A DNA stretch of 64,000 nt, taken from positions 15,963,641 through 16,027,640 of the forward strand of contig NC_052670.1 in NCBI RefSeq assembly GCF_016802725.1. The letters are read 5' to 3'. The notes under the pieces are model-generated. The model saw only the letters and a program-made list of their open reading frames with translations. It did no database searches and was not told the DNA's origin. Position 1 is the stretch's first letter; the number at the start of each line of letters is the position of its first letter. This stretch comes from Solenopsis invicta. Lineage: Eukaryota > Arthropoda > Insecta > Hymenoptera > Formicidae. A program made the translations under genes and the position numbers. Positions 35,295 through 47,170 of the stretch are shown here, one piece after another.

Positions 35295-36199
35295 ATGGGA
35301 CAAAAAGCATGTTCTGAATATAAAATTGAGGGCATCTTACAATTTATTGAATTCTTGCGAAAGAACATTTACAGCGTAACTTTGTTTCCATTAAATTATA
35401 AATCTGATTTTTCAATACTTTTTGAAGAGCTGCAGGTTGAATGTAAAAAAAATCAAAATGTTAAGGCACATAGAAGTGCAAATTCTGGATCATCTGCAGT
35501 GTGTCAGTCATATGAGATTGATGATTCTTATACGAACACGAATCAATTACGGACAAGAGGTGTAACAACTGTTACACCAGATGGAAGAAGACACGTTTCT
35601 CTTGAACGTGGCTACACACTATATTCATTTCCAGAACCAGATCCTAATATTGAAAATTATATTTCAAAGATATGTGAACAACGCAGTGATGAATTATATG
35701 AATATCCGAAAAACAAGTCTAAGCTTATAGCACAAGACTGCGCTGTTTGCTCTACAAGGACAACAAAACATTGTGCAAAGTGCACAACATATTATTGTAG
35801 CAAATGAAAGATTGGCCACAACACCAGATGCTGTGTGAACGTGTTCCAGAATTAGTGGAAGAAACGAATAATGATTGCAAGTCATCATTGCAAGTTAATC
35901 AAGAAGTAGACCAAACAAAGACAACAATGTCGAATGCAATTAATAAAACTACTAAAGTTAGTGATTTGAAACTACGACGGCCTAATACGCTTAATGCTAT
36001 GCAAGCAGAAAATTTGAGTAACACGAGTATAAATGCCAATACGCAGAAAAAAAATAATACAGATGCTACATCTAATTTTATTTCTAATAGTACTCGGAAG
36101 AGACATGATCAACATGACAATGTATCTCAACATACCTATGTATCTCCAACTAAAAATGCAAACCAACCAGCAGTAGTAAATGCAACAAATGACAAATAA
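35295..36199 (+). pseudogene. MYND zinc-finger gene fragment, right (plus) arm, frameshifted
   Basis: Reads from an ATG at 35295 (MGQKACSEYKIEGILQFIEF...), about 270 bp further upstream than the left arm, through the same VTPDGRRHVSL and MYND region. The bases coding PCQ of the finger are altered (tgtagcaaatgaaag), giving a stop at 35805-35807. The tail continues in another frame to 36199. Compared with the left arm this copy has lost a few bases in the finger. The arms differ at many sites, so this is not a simple read artefact. Confidence 0.75.
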
Positions 36200-36475
36200 T
36201 CACGTCCTAACACACCGCCCACCAAGATTAGACGGCTAATCTTTTTCATCTGACATATCGTTTACGGGCTATTTACAAAGCTTGGCAATGGATCTCTTGG
36301 TGGTGCCAGTAGCTGTACGAACAGTAACAATTCGTATTAAACCGTCTTTACCCGCACGTATATCAATTACTCGTCTTGTTTTCCAATTCAAAGGGGGAAG
36401 ATTATCATCTCTTATTATTACAAGATGATAATCTTCCCCCTTTGAAGTGGAAAACAGGACGAGTAATTGATAAAT
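36188..36475 (-). repeat. Third BEL/Pao Pol-end copy and start of a fourth
   Basis: The same 25-bp LTR start (inverted, 36188-36212), polypurine tract and Pol C-terminus as at 34209-34415. A palindrome centre at about 36415 and a short return arm to 36470 follow, where it joins the CRAL-TRIO copy. Confidence 0.8.
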
Positions 36476-36635
36476 ACTAAAACCATTATGTGCTACGTGG
36501 GTTGATTGTGTCTTAATTGTGAGACGTTTATTTTTTTCTCCAGCAATACATACTTTAGAGAAAACATTAGCAATACATCTTTTATATTATATTATCCAGT
36601 ATTGCATTAACATTTATTTAATTTACCGTAATTAT

Positions 36636-39406
36636 CTGTTAACTTCTGAATTGTTTCACCGGTACCGCCATGTTCGACAGGCAAACCATCAGTTGGAATC
36701 TCTTCGAAACAGTTCTCGTGGGAGCAGACGTAAAATCTGTTTTTTAACTTCTGTGTCATGAAAGATCTGAGAATCCTCACAACAATATCAAAGATTGTTG
36801 GTACGTTGAAAAGAACAATCTTCTGATATTTAGCAGGTAACATTTTTGCCATGTATCGTCCAAATTTTTTAACGTAGACGGTGTCAATTGAAAAATATAG
36901 CCTGCAGTTACATTGAATACATCTACGTACCATGTATAACCATATACAGATCCTGCGACATTATATTTCATCGCCGCATCTAACGCCATTTCACAGATCT
37001 AAAAACATCCAATAAATAATGGACATATACATTAAAAATACATTATTTTAACAATACCTTAGCTAGGTTTGATATTTTGTGTATTCTCGGGTCATGCCGA
37101 GCTGCGCGCACAAGGTAAACCGTTCTTCCTTGATTATCCGGTTTTCGCAAGGGCAAAAATATTCTAAGTGCAAACGAAACATTTCTGAATTTTTAAAAGA
37201 AATATACTTTCTCGTTTTACACCAATACAATGTGACAATTTAATACCGGCTAATTTAAAAAAAAAAAAAAATTGTAATGGAAAAGACTAACAATAAGTTT
37301 GAGAACTAAAATCATTAATCGAACAGATTATGACGAGAGAACTAAATGTAATTTGTGCAGAAACATTAAATTTTCTTAGACATTTAATTCGATGTATAAA
37401 ACATGTAAACGTTGTTAAAAAAAACTAGTGGGTATTATATTAAATGATAAAATTAATAAATATTTGCTATCCTTCTGTGTCTCATAGATCTCTGGAAACT
37501 TGATTGTAACACTGTATGTACCTCAAATTGTCTCTATGAAATATCAAACACGTTATATTACTAAAATATAATAGTCATGCTAAAAGAAAGTTAAAAAAAA
37601 TTATTTCTAATAATGATTATTACCTCAGATTAAATAGCTCTTACAGTTCCGGTTGAAACGGATCCTTACTGCTATACCATTCCGGTAAATTGGACCGATG
37701 CTTATAATAGTTTTGGATTCTGTTTTTAGTTTTTTCGAGATCAAATTTGTTGACTCTCAAAAATTGTAAAATGAGAAAATTATCTACGTAAAAATTAAAA
37801 ATTTCCTTTAAATATAAAGTTATAATTCTACTTGAAACAGTGCTAAGTCCAATAAAAGATTTTTCATATAATATTAAACACAGTTATAATTATAATTAAA
37901 GAGTGCGTATATTACTCTTGAGAAAAAAGAATTTTGAAATTTTTGATACATTATACACTATATCGAATTACATCTCTTTTCTGTTATATATGTACATGCG
38001 AAAAAGTGAAAAGAAATATAAATCCGACCGTGCAATCTTTACGTAATTCACTATGAGTAATGCTAATTCCGGCGGTAAATTTCGAATTTAACATTTCGAA
38101 AAGTTCTTATAGAAAAGAGTAACAAATGTTTTGGTAACGTTTCAATGTCAGCTACACTAGCGGTCATTAATGTCTTTCCCGTGCAGTTCTTTTCCTCTAT
38201 CTTTTTATATAATGTATGTACGTAACGTACATAAAGAATATATAAACGCAAGCGCATATCAATGTACACGGGCAATGCAAGAATGTGAAATAAGAAATAG
38301 GATTTAAAAACCTATTTAAAAAGTTTAAGGCGACCTCTATCCAATCAATAGACAATGCTTTTTAAATGTTTTTTAAATATTTATTCTTCATCATAACGTT
38401 TTTTAAATGTTTAAAAATATTTTAATATTTTAATATTTAAAAAACGTTATAATGAAAAATAAATATTTAAAAAACATTGTCTACTGATTGGGTAGAGGTC
38501 ACCTTGAATTTTTTAAATAGAAGATTTTTAAATCCTACTTCTTATTTCACATTCTTGTCTTGCCCGTATATATCGATGTGCGCTTGCGTTTATCTCGTAG
38601 AATATGCGTTTTAGGACAAGCTATATAGTAAACACAAAGATAATGTTCGTTACGTACACATTGTTGAATTTAATCGTTGGCCTCCTAATTGTAAATGAGA
38701 TAATGGATTGTATTTTTCTTTCATGTTTTGTGTCGTAATCTTACATAATAGTATTCAAACTTTGTTTTATCTTTATTAATAATTCATGTACCACAATAAA
38801 CATATTTATATTTTGAATATATAAAACGATTTCTTATCTTTTTCTCAATAAAATAAACAAGTAAAAAAATAAATAAGGAACTTTTAAAAAATAGTAAAAT
38901 GTAATAATCCGATAAAGTTTCTTGATAATTCCACTATATATCACATCTCTTCCGATACTATATCTTAATATAATTTTACTTTTTTTATGTATTGATTAAA
39001 GTGCAATATCTATTCTATTTTTTTAAATTTATTTTTTTCTTTTATCATCTATTCTTTTGTTTTTTTTTCAAACATGTATTATTCCTCAACTCATTCAACA
39101 AGCTGAATATCAGAAGTAACGTTATTCGGCGCTGATAAGTTGTATTTCGTTTTATTGTTCCAAAATTAATGAAATGTATTTGAATTTCATTAAGTGATTA
39201 TATTTTAACGCGTTCATTATGTGACCACTATCATTCTTACTAATTTGTGCGGTCAAGTTGTCATTTTCTTTAATCCATCGTTTAATCTCTGCGATGGCAT
39301 TCTTTCTAGTCTCGTTGGTCTCGTTCAAATGTATTGCTGCATATTTTTTGTCCTCGCTAGTTAGTTCTTGCCAAGCGTAATGCGTGATCTCACACTTATT
39401 CGTCAT
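36636..39406 (-). pseudogene. Inverted CRAL-TRIO gene copy, broken
   Basis: Mirror of exons 1-4 of the gene at 21421-27394: 39406-39241 (ATG 39406, MTNKCEITHYAWQEL), 37783-37624, 37184-37058, 36998-36636. Lesions: a CAA-to-TAA stop in exon 2 (37641-37643); a 1-bp deletion in exon 4 shifting YPLRYQ out of frame (about 36825); and a lost splice donor after exon 4 (GT to AT). Exon 5 is absent because the duplication ends at about 36478 inside the intron-4 TIR element. The first codon after the exon 1/2 junction also changes Asp to Asn. Introns are conserved, so this is a DNA-level duplication, not a retrocopy. Confidence 0.9.
38247..38603. mobile_element. Foldback MITE, copy in the duplicate gene
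   Basis: Equivalent of 22237-22566, with a somewhat longer AT-rich loop. Confidence 0.7.
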
Positions 39407-39700
39407 AGCGACGATAATGAATGTAAGTTATAGTGAATATAAAACCTTGTTTTCACGAACAAACTTACAAAAATTTTGAAATTTTTATATAAACTTGCAC
39501 TCTCGCTTACTTTACTCTGCCGAATTTGATCAACGCTCTTAATAATCGCGCTCAAATATGTTATGTAAAACGAAACGGAACTTTGCAGTGTTTTTATCAG
39601 TAGCAAACAACTTAATGAAAAGGGAAGGGGAATAACGAAGAGTAAATATAACCCATACAGTTTTTATTAATGGAAGGCCATAATGTGTACAAAGAAAATC

Positions 39701-39724
39701 GAGAGAGAGAGAGAGAGAGAGAGA
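39701..39724. repeat. (GA)n microsatellite
   Basis: Simple GA run. Confidence 0.95.
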
Positions 39725-40228
39725 TTTTGTGTGTCAATTGTGACCACAGAGATGTAACTATGCGCTGTCTATTCTATTTTTCTGTTATTAATGTTTCCTG
39801 CTGCAATATCTATTTAAAATTTTATGTCTAACTACAGATAAATATAATAATAACAACTAATAAAATAAGTAAAAAAAAGAGGGTATTATGGCTACTGTCG
39901 ACAATATGGCTATCCCTATTATTTCCGTTAATAGGCGATGTATTCTAATAATTGCTTATGGAGTTATTTGTTTAGCCCGCCGTTTTTTATTGATGCTAAT
40001 ATGCCAATATATAATGACTAATAATTGTTATAAGGCATTTTTACTTTTGAGCACTTCCAGACTTTTTCAAGGTACACTTTTAACATTCAATTACATAGAG
40101 TTCCTCATTATTCTTAAACTTAAGTGTATTATCACACGAAGGTACTTACACTCGAGTGTTTTTTTTGTTATTTAACTTTTTATTGGGCCGTATGCATTTC
40201 AAGTTATACAAAGTTAAAACAATAACAT
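39725..40228. other. Non-coding
   Basis: A 95-codon ATG frame at 39888-40175 (MATVDNMAIPII...) is open but has no recognisable family, and its composition follows the AT-rich background. I do not call it a gene. Confidence 0.4.
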
Positions 40229-40826
40229 GGAATTTTGTTAAAATGATTTTTTAAGCGAAATTTTTATATCAAAATACTTTTTCGATAAATCGATTGTCAT
40301 TCTAAAGAGCGATGTTTAGAAACATTAGAGACATTTTATGCTTGTTGTTTAATATTAAACAGGGATAAAATAATATTTTTAATGAAAGTTCTAAAGCTTC
40401 TGAACGCAGGAAAATTCTAAATCAGGAAAATTCTAAACAATAGAAAATTAAAAATATATGCATTAGATTTTGCACTGCATAATCGGTGGAAGAAAAAAAT
40501 TGGTTGTAATATGGCTGTTTATAAAAAATAATTTTAATAAATTAGTTTAGTTTAAAAAAACACAGTATCTTGTTATAAAATTATATATTTTTAATTTTCC
40601 ATTGTTTAGAATTTTTCTGATTTAGAATTGTTCCGCGTTCAGAAACTTTAGAAATACCATTAAAAATTTCATTAAAAATATCATTTTATCCCTGTTTAAC
40701 ATTAAACAACAGGTATAAAATAATGTTTTTAATGTTCTAAACATCGCCCCTTAGAGTGATAATCGATCTATCAAAGAAATACTTCAATATAAAATATTCG
40801 GTTAAAAAACCATACTAATAAAATTC
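40229..40826. repeat. ~600-bp palindrome (arms ~290 bp)
   Basis: Left-arm motifs (ggaattttgttaaaatg, cgatgtttagaaacatt, gggataaaataatattt) recur inverted at 40620-40826 with substitutions. No coding potential. It abuts the next palindrome. Confidence 0.7.
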
Positions 40827-40827
40827 A

Positions 40828-41576
40828 GCTAGTTGAAGTTTGGAACGTTCCTAGAGTGATTTCTTAAAAATTATTTTTCATGATTCTACCTTGTCAAACA
40901 ATGACTGTTAAGTGCTATAAACTAGAAAACAAAACGCGAATACGAACGTCGGAAAGCACCCTTACGCTCAAAAAACCTCCCTTCAAAGCACTCTAAAAAT
41001 TTTTCCGACTGTGAAATTGATTTGTACCATTGTATCCCTTAGTTAAGAGGCGTTACTAACTAGCAGCTAAAGGATAAAAAATACTCGGACCGAATACGTG
41101 CGGAAGGCACCCTTATGATCAAAAACCCGCCCTTCGAAACACTTTGAAAATTTTCCCAACTCTAAAATCAATTTGTACCATTTGCCTCTCCGCTACGAAG
41201 CATTACTAATTACCAGCTAACGGATAAAAAATACTTGAACCAAATACGTACGTCGGAAAGCACCCTTATAATCGAAAAACCACCCTTTAAAGCACTCTAA
41301 ATATTCTCCTGACTATAAAATCAAGTTGTACCAGTTAGTAACGCCTTTTAGCTGAGGGGCAAATGGTACAAATCGATTTTAGAGTCGGGAGAATTTTTTC
41401 GAGAGCGCTTCGAAGTGTGGTTTTTTGAGCGTAAGAGTGCTTTCCGACGTTCGTATTCGTACGATGCGTTTTGTTTTCTAGTTTATAGCACTTAAGAGTC
41501 ATTGTTTGACAAAGTAGAATCATGAAAAATAATTTTTAAAAAATTGCTCTAGGAACATTCCAAACTTCAACCAGCT
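40828..41576. repeat. Foldback element with long TIRs and three internal direct repeats
   Basis: About 170-bp inverted ends (agttgaagtttggaacgttc / gaacattccaaacttcaacc). Between them lie roughly 155-bp direct units carrying cggataaaaaatact, gaaagcaccctta and ttgtacca. The architecture resembles Foldback transposons. Confidence 0.7.
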
Positions 41577-41852
41577 CTTTATTTCCATTTTTTTAGTGTC
41601 GTTCACTGTCTGATTGTTGGTATCCCAACATATCACTGTTGCTTATTCTAATAAAGCATAGCCAATCGCCAATTATCTTCCGCAGATTCATGATCTGCGT
41701 CTGTTATCTGATAATACGTAAAATATAGTTTAAATTATAATGTAAATGATGGTAAATGTATAGATAAGATGTGTGTCTTATTCTTATTCGGCATGCTGTG
41801 TTACGATTGGAAAAACAATTCGGCGCACATTCTAGTTGAATTCGAAGAAGTA

Positions 41853-43039
41853 GGGTAAGGTTACCGAAATCGTTCCATTTTTGACATAAAAGCTTATAAC
41901 TAAGAAGTTATGAGGAATATATTGTTATGCTCGACGAGACGAGCACACAAAAACACTCGCGCGAGCCCACAGCACGAAATAACTACACTCTCTTTTGTAC
42001 AAAAGAACACTGACTTTAATTAAGTAATTTTATACAATTTACTGGAAGCGGAATTATCCAAATGTCGCTTGACAGCTACGTGTCCAGAACAGAACAAAAG
42101 CCGGCCGCGTTTCTTTTGTCCGATCGATAGATCTTCTTTCGGCCAGCTTCTCAAGCTCGGCCGAACGGGCACAACAATATTTAATTTTCTTACGTTATAA
42201 TGAAGTACAACATTCCTTCTTTTATATTTATTTTTTTCAGAATTGTATGTATTGCCATAAATTTTTAAATGACGATTTTTAAGAAGCCTTCAAATAGTGC
42301 AATTTAGCCTTCAAATAGTGCAACTAGTCTCCTAAATCGCACCACAGGTTAATATTACTCTCCCTGGAGTAAAATGACACTTTTTCTGCTAGATTCCTCC
42401 TTCTCGAGTAAAAATGCGTTAGATAAGCATAATTTTATTTATGTTGGAGATAAATATTGTAAACTAAATATAATTTCAGTCAATGTCATCATTTCGATAA
42501 TTTCTCAGTAATATTGTAATAACATTGTTACATTATGGCAATATTGTTACAATGTATGCTTGTATGATTATTATATTTGATTTTATGTATATAACCACGA
42601 TCAAAGCAATGCTGCGATTTAGGAAACCAAGACAATGTGCGATTTAAGAGACTAAAGCATTTTGTCAAACTTTATTTATTTAAATTACAAATATTTATTT
42701 ATTTAATTTACAAATATGAGTACAAAGTTATTTGAACTTTGCTAATCTAATTTTAATAATATTGTGATTATTACAAATTATCAAAATTTTGATTATTTGT
42801 TTTACCTTTTTTGCAATCAAGCTACGAAATGTGTTGAAAAATAGCAACAAAGTTACCATTTTTTTTCAAATATTAATTACAAAATTTCTATTGTTCTTAA
42901 CGTGTTGAGATGAATAGAGAATAATGATAATGTTATGTCGTTATCAAATAATCCTGCAAAGAGTGTACAAGTGCTGTAGTTGAATTTATACGCAAGGTGG
43001 TGCGATTTAGGAGCCGGTGCGATATCGTCAACCTTACCC
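41853..43039. mobile_element. TIR element (gggtaaggtt ends)
   Basis: Ends gggtaaggtt / aaccttaccc, flanked by TA (41851-41852, 43040-43041). Internal copies of ctcctaaatcgcacc occur in both orientations. It is about 930 bp without the solo LTR it contains. No protein. Confidence 0.65.
41923..42176 (-). mobile_element. Solo LTR
   Basis: 254 bp bounded by TGTT...AACA on either strand and by a 4-bp target duplication atat (41919-41922, 42177-42180). On the minus strand it starts TGTTGTGCCCG and has a TATA-like ttgtataaaatt followed by ttaattaaagtc, so transcription is probably leftward. The 4-bp duplication suits Ty3/Gypsy. Confidence 0.8.
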
Positions 43040-43041
43040 TA

Positions 43042-44589
43042 TGTAAAATCACATGAATAAATATAGGCACTAAAATCCAGCTACGACCAAAGAACGCTTT
43101 CTTATTAAGAAGGCGTTGTTACATTATCGGTCCAAAAATATATCTCTACTATATTATAAAAATCAAACGCAGTAATCATGTATGTACGTATGCATGGCAG
43201 AGTTCTCTTCATAACTATTTGTTTCCTTTTCAAAAATTAATTAAGTTTAAGCTGATAAATTACTTGTTTGTTAGAGTACACATATTTAATCTCTATTTAA
43301 GATTTAGTTAAATTATTCTGTCCTACTAGATTAAATTATAATGCATGATTTATATATACATAGTTGAAGATGTGATAGTACCTGTAATCAAAATAATGTG
43401 AACAGATCTCCTAACAATCGTTCCTGTTTAACGTCTTCTGAGTCAGTAATATCGAGGAAATAAGCACGCGTGTCATAGTTAGCATTAATTATGTTTTTAC
43501 GGTATATTTGTTGGTGTTTTTATGGTACGTTTATTGATAATAAATATACAATTTATTTTCATTTTGTCTCAATAAGTTTGTCTAATTCGAGTCTTCTTCA
43601 ATGAACCGCAAAAGAAGTTATTATAATAAGATCAGAAAATGGAATTAACGCAAAACTTGACGCAAACATTACACAGCAATTGTTTAATGACAGGATTGCC
43701 TTGATCAATCAGGTAAAAAATAAAAGAAATAAAGAAAAAAGTGGTTATCAATTTGTAATTTATTAAATATTCGTAAATATTTTTGTACATGTTTACATAT
43801 ATACGAGTATCAATATCCGAATAGTCTGTAACACCTGCGTCAGCGTCTCAATATCCGCATAACTTGTCCTTATGTCTGTCCACAATGTGACAATCAGTTT
43901 GCTGATATTAAAAATATATAAAAAAATATATAAACAATGATAAAATTAGTAAACTCATTTTCATTTATATGTGAATAAAATATTCAACATTCGTATTATA
44001 ATATAATATTACAAAATTTCTTCAACTTCGTTTTTTCTAAAAAACTTTTTTTTTAGTCGTTTTTACTAAAATACTGTTTTTATATTTTTCAAATCATGTA
44101 GCTTTAGGAACATTAAATATTGCACTTACTTTTCTTATAGAAACGTCTCATTTTACTTTTAATACTCTTTACTTCTAATTCTTCTTCTAATGCTAAATAT
44201 TTTCTTGAGAATACATTTTTTTTCATTTGACGTTTTGTATAATTCGCAAATTATAAAAACCTATTTTAATTTAATTCCAAATTGTAACATAATATTTTTA
44301 GATGTATTTATAATATTTATAATGTATTATAATACTTTTAAACATTAATATAAAAAATACAAATAATATTTATTTCCAGTGCTGTTATCCAATAATTGGA
44401 TGAAAAAAATTAAATAGTGATTACTTTTTTGATAGAACAGGCGACAAAAGTAATATTTTACTAAAATATATAGTAACATATTTAAGTAACTTTTAAAATA
44501 ATTAAAACTAATTAAGCAAAAACAAAATTACTTTTTTGTTCTCGAATTCATTTTTGGATAACCTAGCATCCCACATAGACAAAAGCATC
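43042..44589. other. Non-coding, AT-rich
   Basis: No reading frame or repeat that I can support. Confidence 0.5.
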
Positions 44590-46740
44590 CTCCAGCACAT
44601 ATTAATTGAAGCTCGATAAGAGCGTCAAACAACGTAGATTCCGTTGTCGAAAGAAGAATTCCAGCACTCACTAATTAAAATTTAATCTTAGTCGTGGACC
44701 AATGCGGACTCTATCTTCTTTCAAGAACAGTCCCAGCACCCATTAATTAAAGCTTGATTAAAAGCGTCAATCAACGCGGACTCTGTTCTCGAAAGAAAAC
44801 AGTCCCAGCACCCATTGACCCAGATATTCAAATGCAGTGAGTTTGTTGTCATGTTGCCAACAATGTTGCAGCAACCAAGTTCGATAAACTCGGGACAAGG
44901 TGAGACAGCATTTTGTCTGTAAGGTTGCACTCGAGTGATTTCCAATTCTATTAATGGCAAATAAATAGCAACATTTCAACATTGAATTTAGTACTTGTTA
45001 AGTTGTTGCTATCAAGTTGCTGTCATTTTTTTCGAGAACAATCCCAGTACCCATTGATCGAAGCTCGATAAAGAGCATCGATCAACGCGGACTCCATTCT
45101 CGAAAGAATAAAGTTTGTCCCAGCACCCATTAACTCAGGTAGCCAAATGCAGTGAGTTTGTTGTCATGTTGCCAACAATGTTGCAGCAACCAAGTTTGAT
45201 AAACTCGTGACAAGGTGAGACAGCATTTTGTCCGTAAGGTTGCACTCGAGTAATTTCCAATTCTATTAATAACAAATAAATAGCAACATTTCAACATCTA
45301 ATTTAGTACTTGCTAAGTTGTTGCTATCAAGTTGCTGTCATTTTTTTCGAGAACAGTCCCAGCACCCATTGATCGAAGCTCGATAAAGAGCATCGATCAA
45401 CGCGGACTCTATTCTCGAAAGAATAAAGTTTGTCCCAGCACCCATTAACTCAGGTAGCCAAATGCAGTGAGTTTGTTGTCATGTTGCCAACAATGTTGCA
45501 GCAACCAAGTTTGATAAACTCGGGACAAGGTGAGACAGCATTTTGTCCGTAAGGTTGCACTCGAGTAATTTCCAATTCTATTAATAACAAATAAATAGCA
45601 ACATTTCAACATCTAATTTAGTACTTGCTAAGTTGTTGCTATCAAGTTGCTGTCATTTTTTTCGAGAACAGTCCCAGCACCCATTGATCGAAGCTCGATA
45701 AAGAGCATCGATCAACGCGGACTCTATTCTCGAAAGAATAAAGTTTGTCCCAGCACCCATTAACTCAGGTAGCCAAATGCAGTGAGTTTGTTGTCATGTT
45801 GCCAACAATGTTGCAGCAACCAAGTTTGATAAACTCGGGACAAGGTGAGACAGCATTTTGTCCGTAAGGTTGCACTCGAGTAATTTCCAATTCTATTAAT
45901 AACAAATAAATAGCAACATTTCAACATCTAATTTAGTACTTGCTAAGTTGTTGCTATCAAGTTGCTGTCATTTTTTTCGAGAACAGTCCCAGCACCCATT
46001 GATCGAAGCTCGATAAAGAGCATCGATCAACGCGGACTCTATTCTCGAAAGAATAAAGTTTGTCCCAGCACCCATTAACTCAGGTAGCCAAATGCAGTGA
46101 GTTTGTTGTCATGTTGCCAACAATGTTGCAGCAACCAAGTTTGATAAACTCGGGACAAGGTGAGACAGCATTTTGTCCGTAAGGTTGCACTCGAGTAATT
46201 TCCAATTCTATTAATAACAAATAAATAGCAACATTTCAACATCTAATTTAGTACTTGCTAAGTTGTTGCTATCAAGTTGCTGTCATTTTTTTCGAGAACA
46301 GTCCCAGCACCCATTGATCGAAGCTCGATAAAGAGCATCGATCAACGCGGACTCTATTCTCGAAAGAATAAAGTTTGTCCCAGCACCCATTAACTCAGGT
46401 AGCCAAATGCAGTGAGTTTGTTGTCATGTTGCCAACAATGTTGCAGCAACCAAGTTTGATAAACTCGGGACAAGGTGAGACAGCATTTTGTCCGTAAGGT
46501 TGCACTCGAGTAATTTCCAATTCTATTAATAACAAATAAATAGCAACATTTCAACATCTAATTTAGTACTTGCTAAGTTGTTGCTATCAAGTTGCTGTCA
46601 TTTTTTTCAATAACAGTTCCAGCATCCATTGATCAAAGTTTAATCTTAGCCGTCAATCGATGCGGATCTTATTTTAAGAACAGTTTCAGCATCCAATGAT
46701 TAAAACATGTTCAAGACTTCAATCAATGAGTACTAGAATT
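44590..46740. repeat. 315-bp tandem satellite array
   Basis: The landmark tgtcatttttttcgagaaca recurs at exactly 315-bp intervals (T runs start at 45026, 45341, 45656, 45971, 46286, 46601). The central monomers are almost identical; the first and last are diverged and partial. Each monomer contains ccagcacccattgatcgaag, a shorter variant of the same motif, and tgttgccaacaatgttgcag. Sub-repeats of about 120 bp precede the array. Confidence 0.93.
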
Positions 46741-46894
46741 GCTCTTGAAAGAGGATAGATCATAGGATACATCTTTTTGTCTATCTAGGATGTTCGCTTA
46801 CTCAAAGATGAACGTGAAAACAATAAAGATAATTTTGTTTCATAGTCTTAATTACTTTAAAAATTTGATAAAAAATGTTACTTTGTTACTATTA

Positions 46895-47170
46895 GGTGTG
46901 CAAATTAATTCCGTATTTTACATTTTATATCATAACTCTGTTTTAAAACTAAATATTTTTTCACCACTTTGTAGTTCGTACGTGTGTATCTCTAAGTACT
47001 CAAAACTCAATATGCCTTGACGAAGAAGGCATTATGACCTCATGAAACAACTGTGAACACGGCGATCGACAAGTAGCATTTGAGACGGAGCACTCTTTTC
47101 GCATTTCAATTAAAAGTTTCAATTAAAGACGATTGCTTCGCAAAAAATGCACCAAATTAATTTGCGCACC
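46895..47170. mobile_element. Mariner-like MITE (ggtgtgcaaattaatt ends)
   Basis: 276 bp with ends ggtgtgcaaattaatt / aattaatttgcgcacc and TA on both sides (46893-46894, 47171-47172). Confidence 0.8.

Noticed and set aside
39888..40175. 95-codon ATG frame
   Set aside because: No recognisable domain, AT-driven composition, no splice or homology support; kept only as a note.
44590..46740. CRISPR-like regularly spaced repeat
   Set aside because: The whole 315-bp unit is repeated without variable spacers, in a eukaryotic context; it is a satellite.
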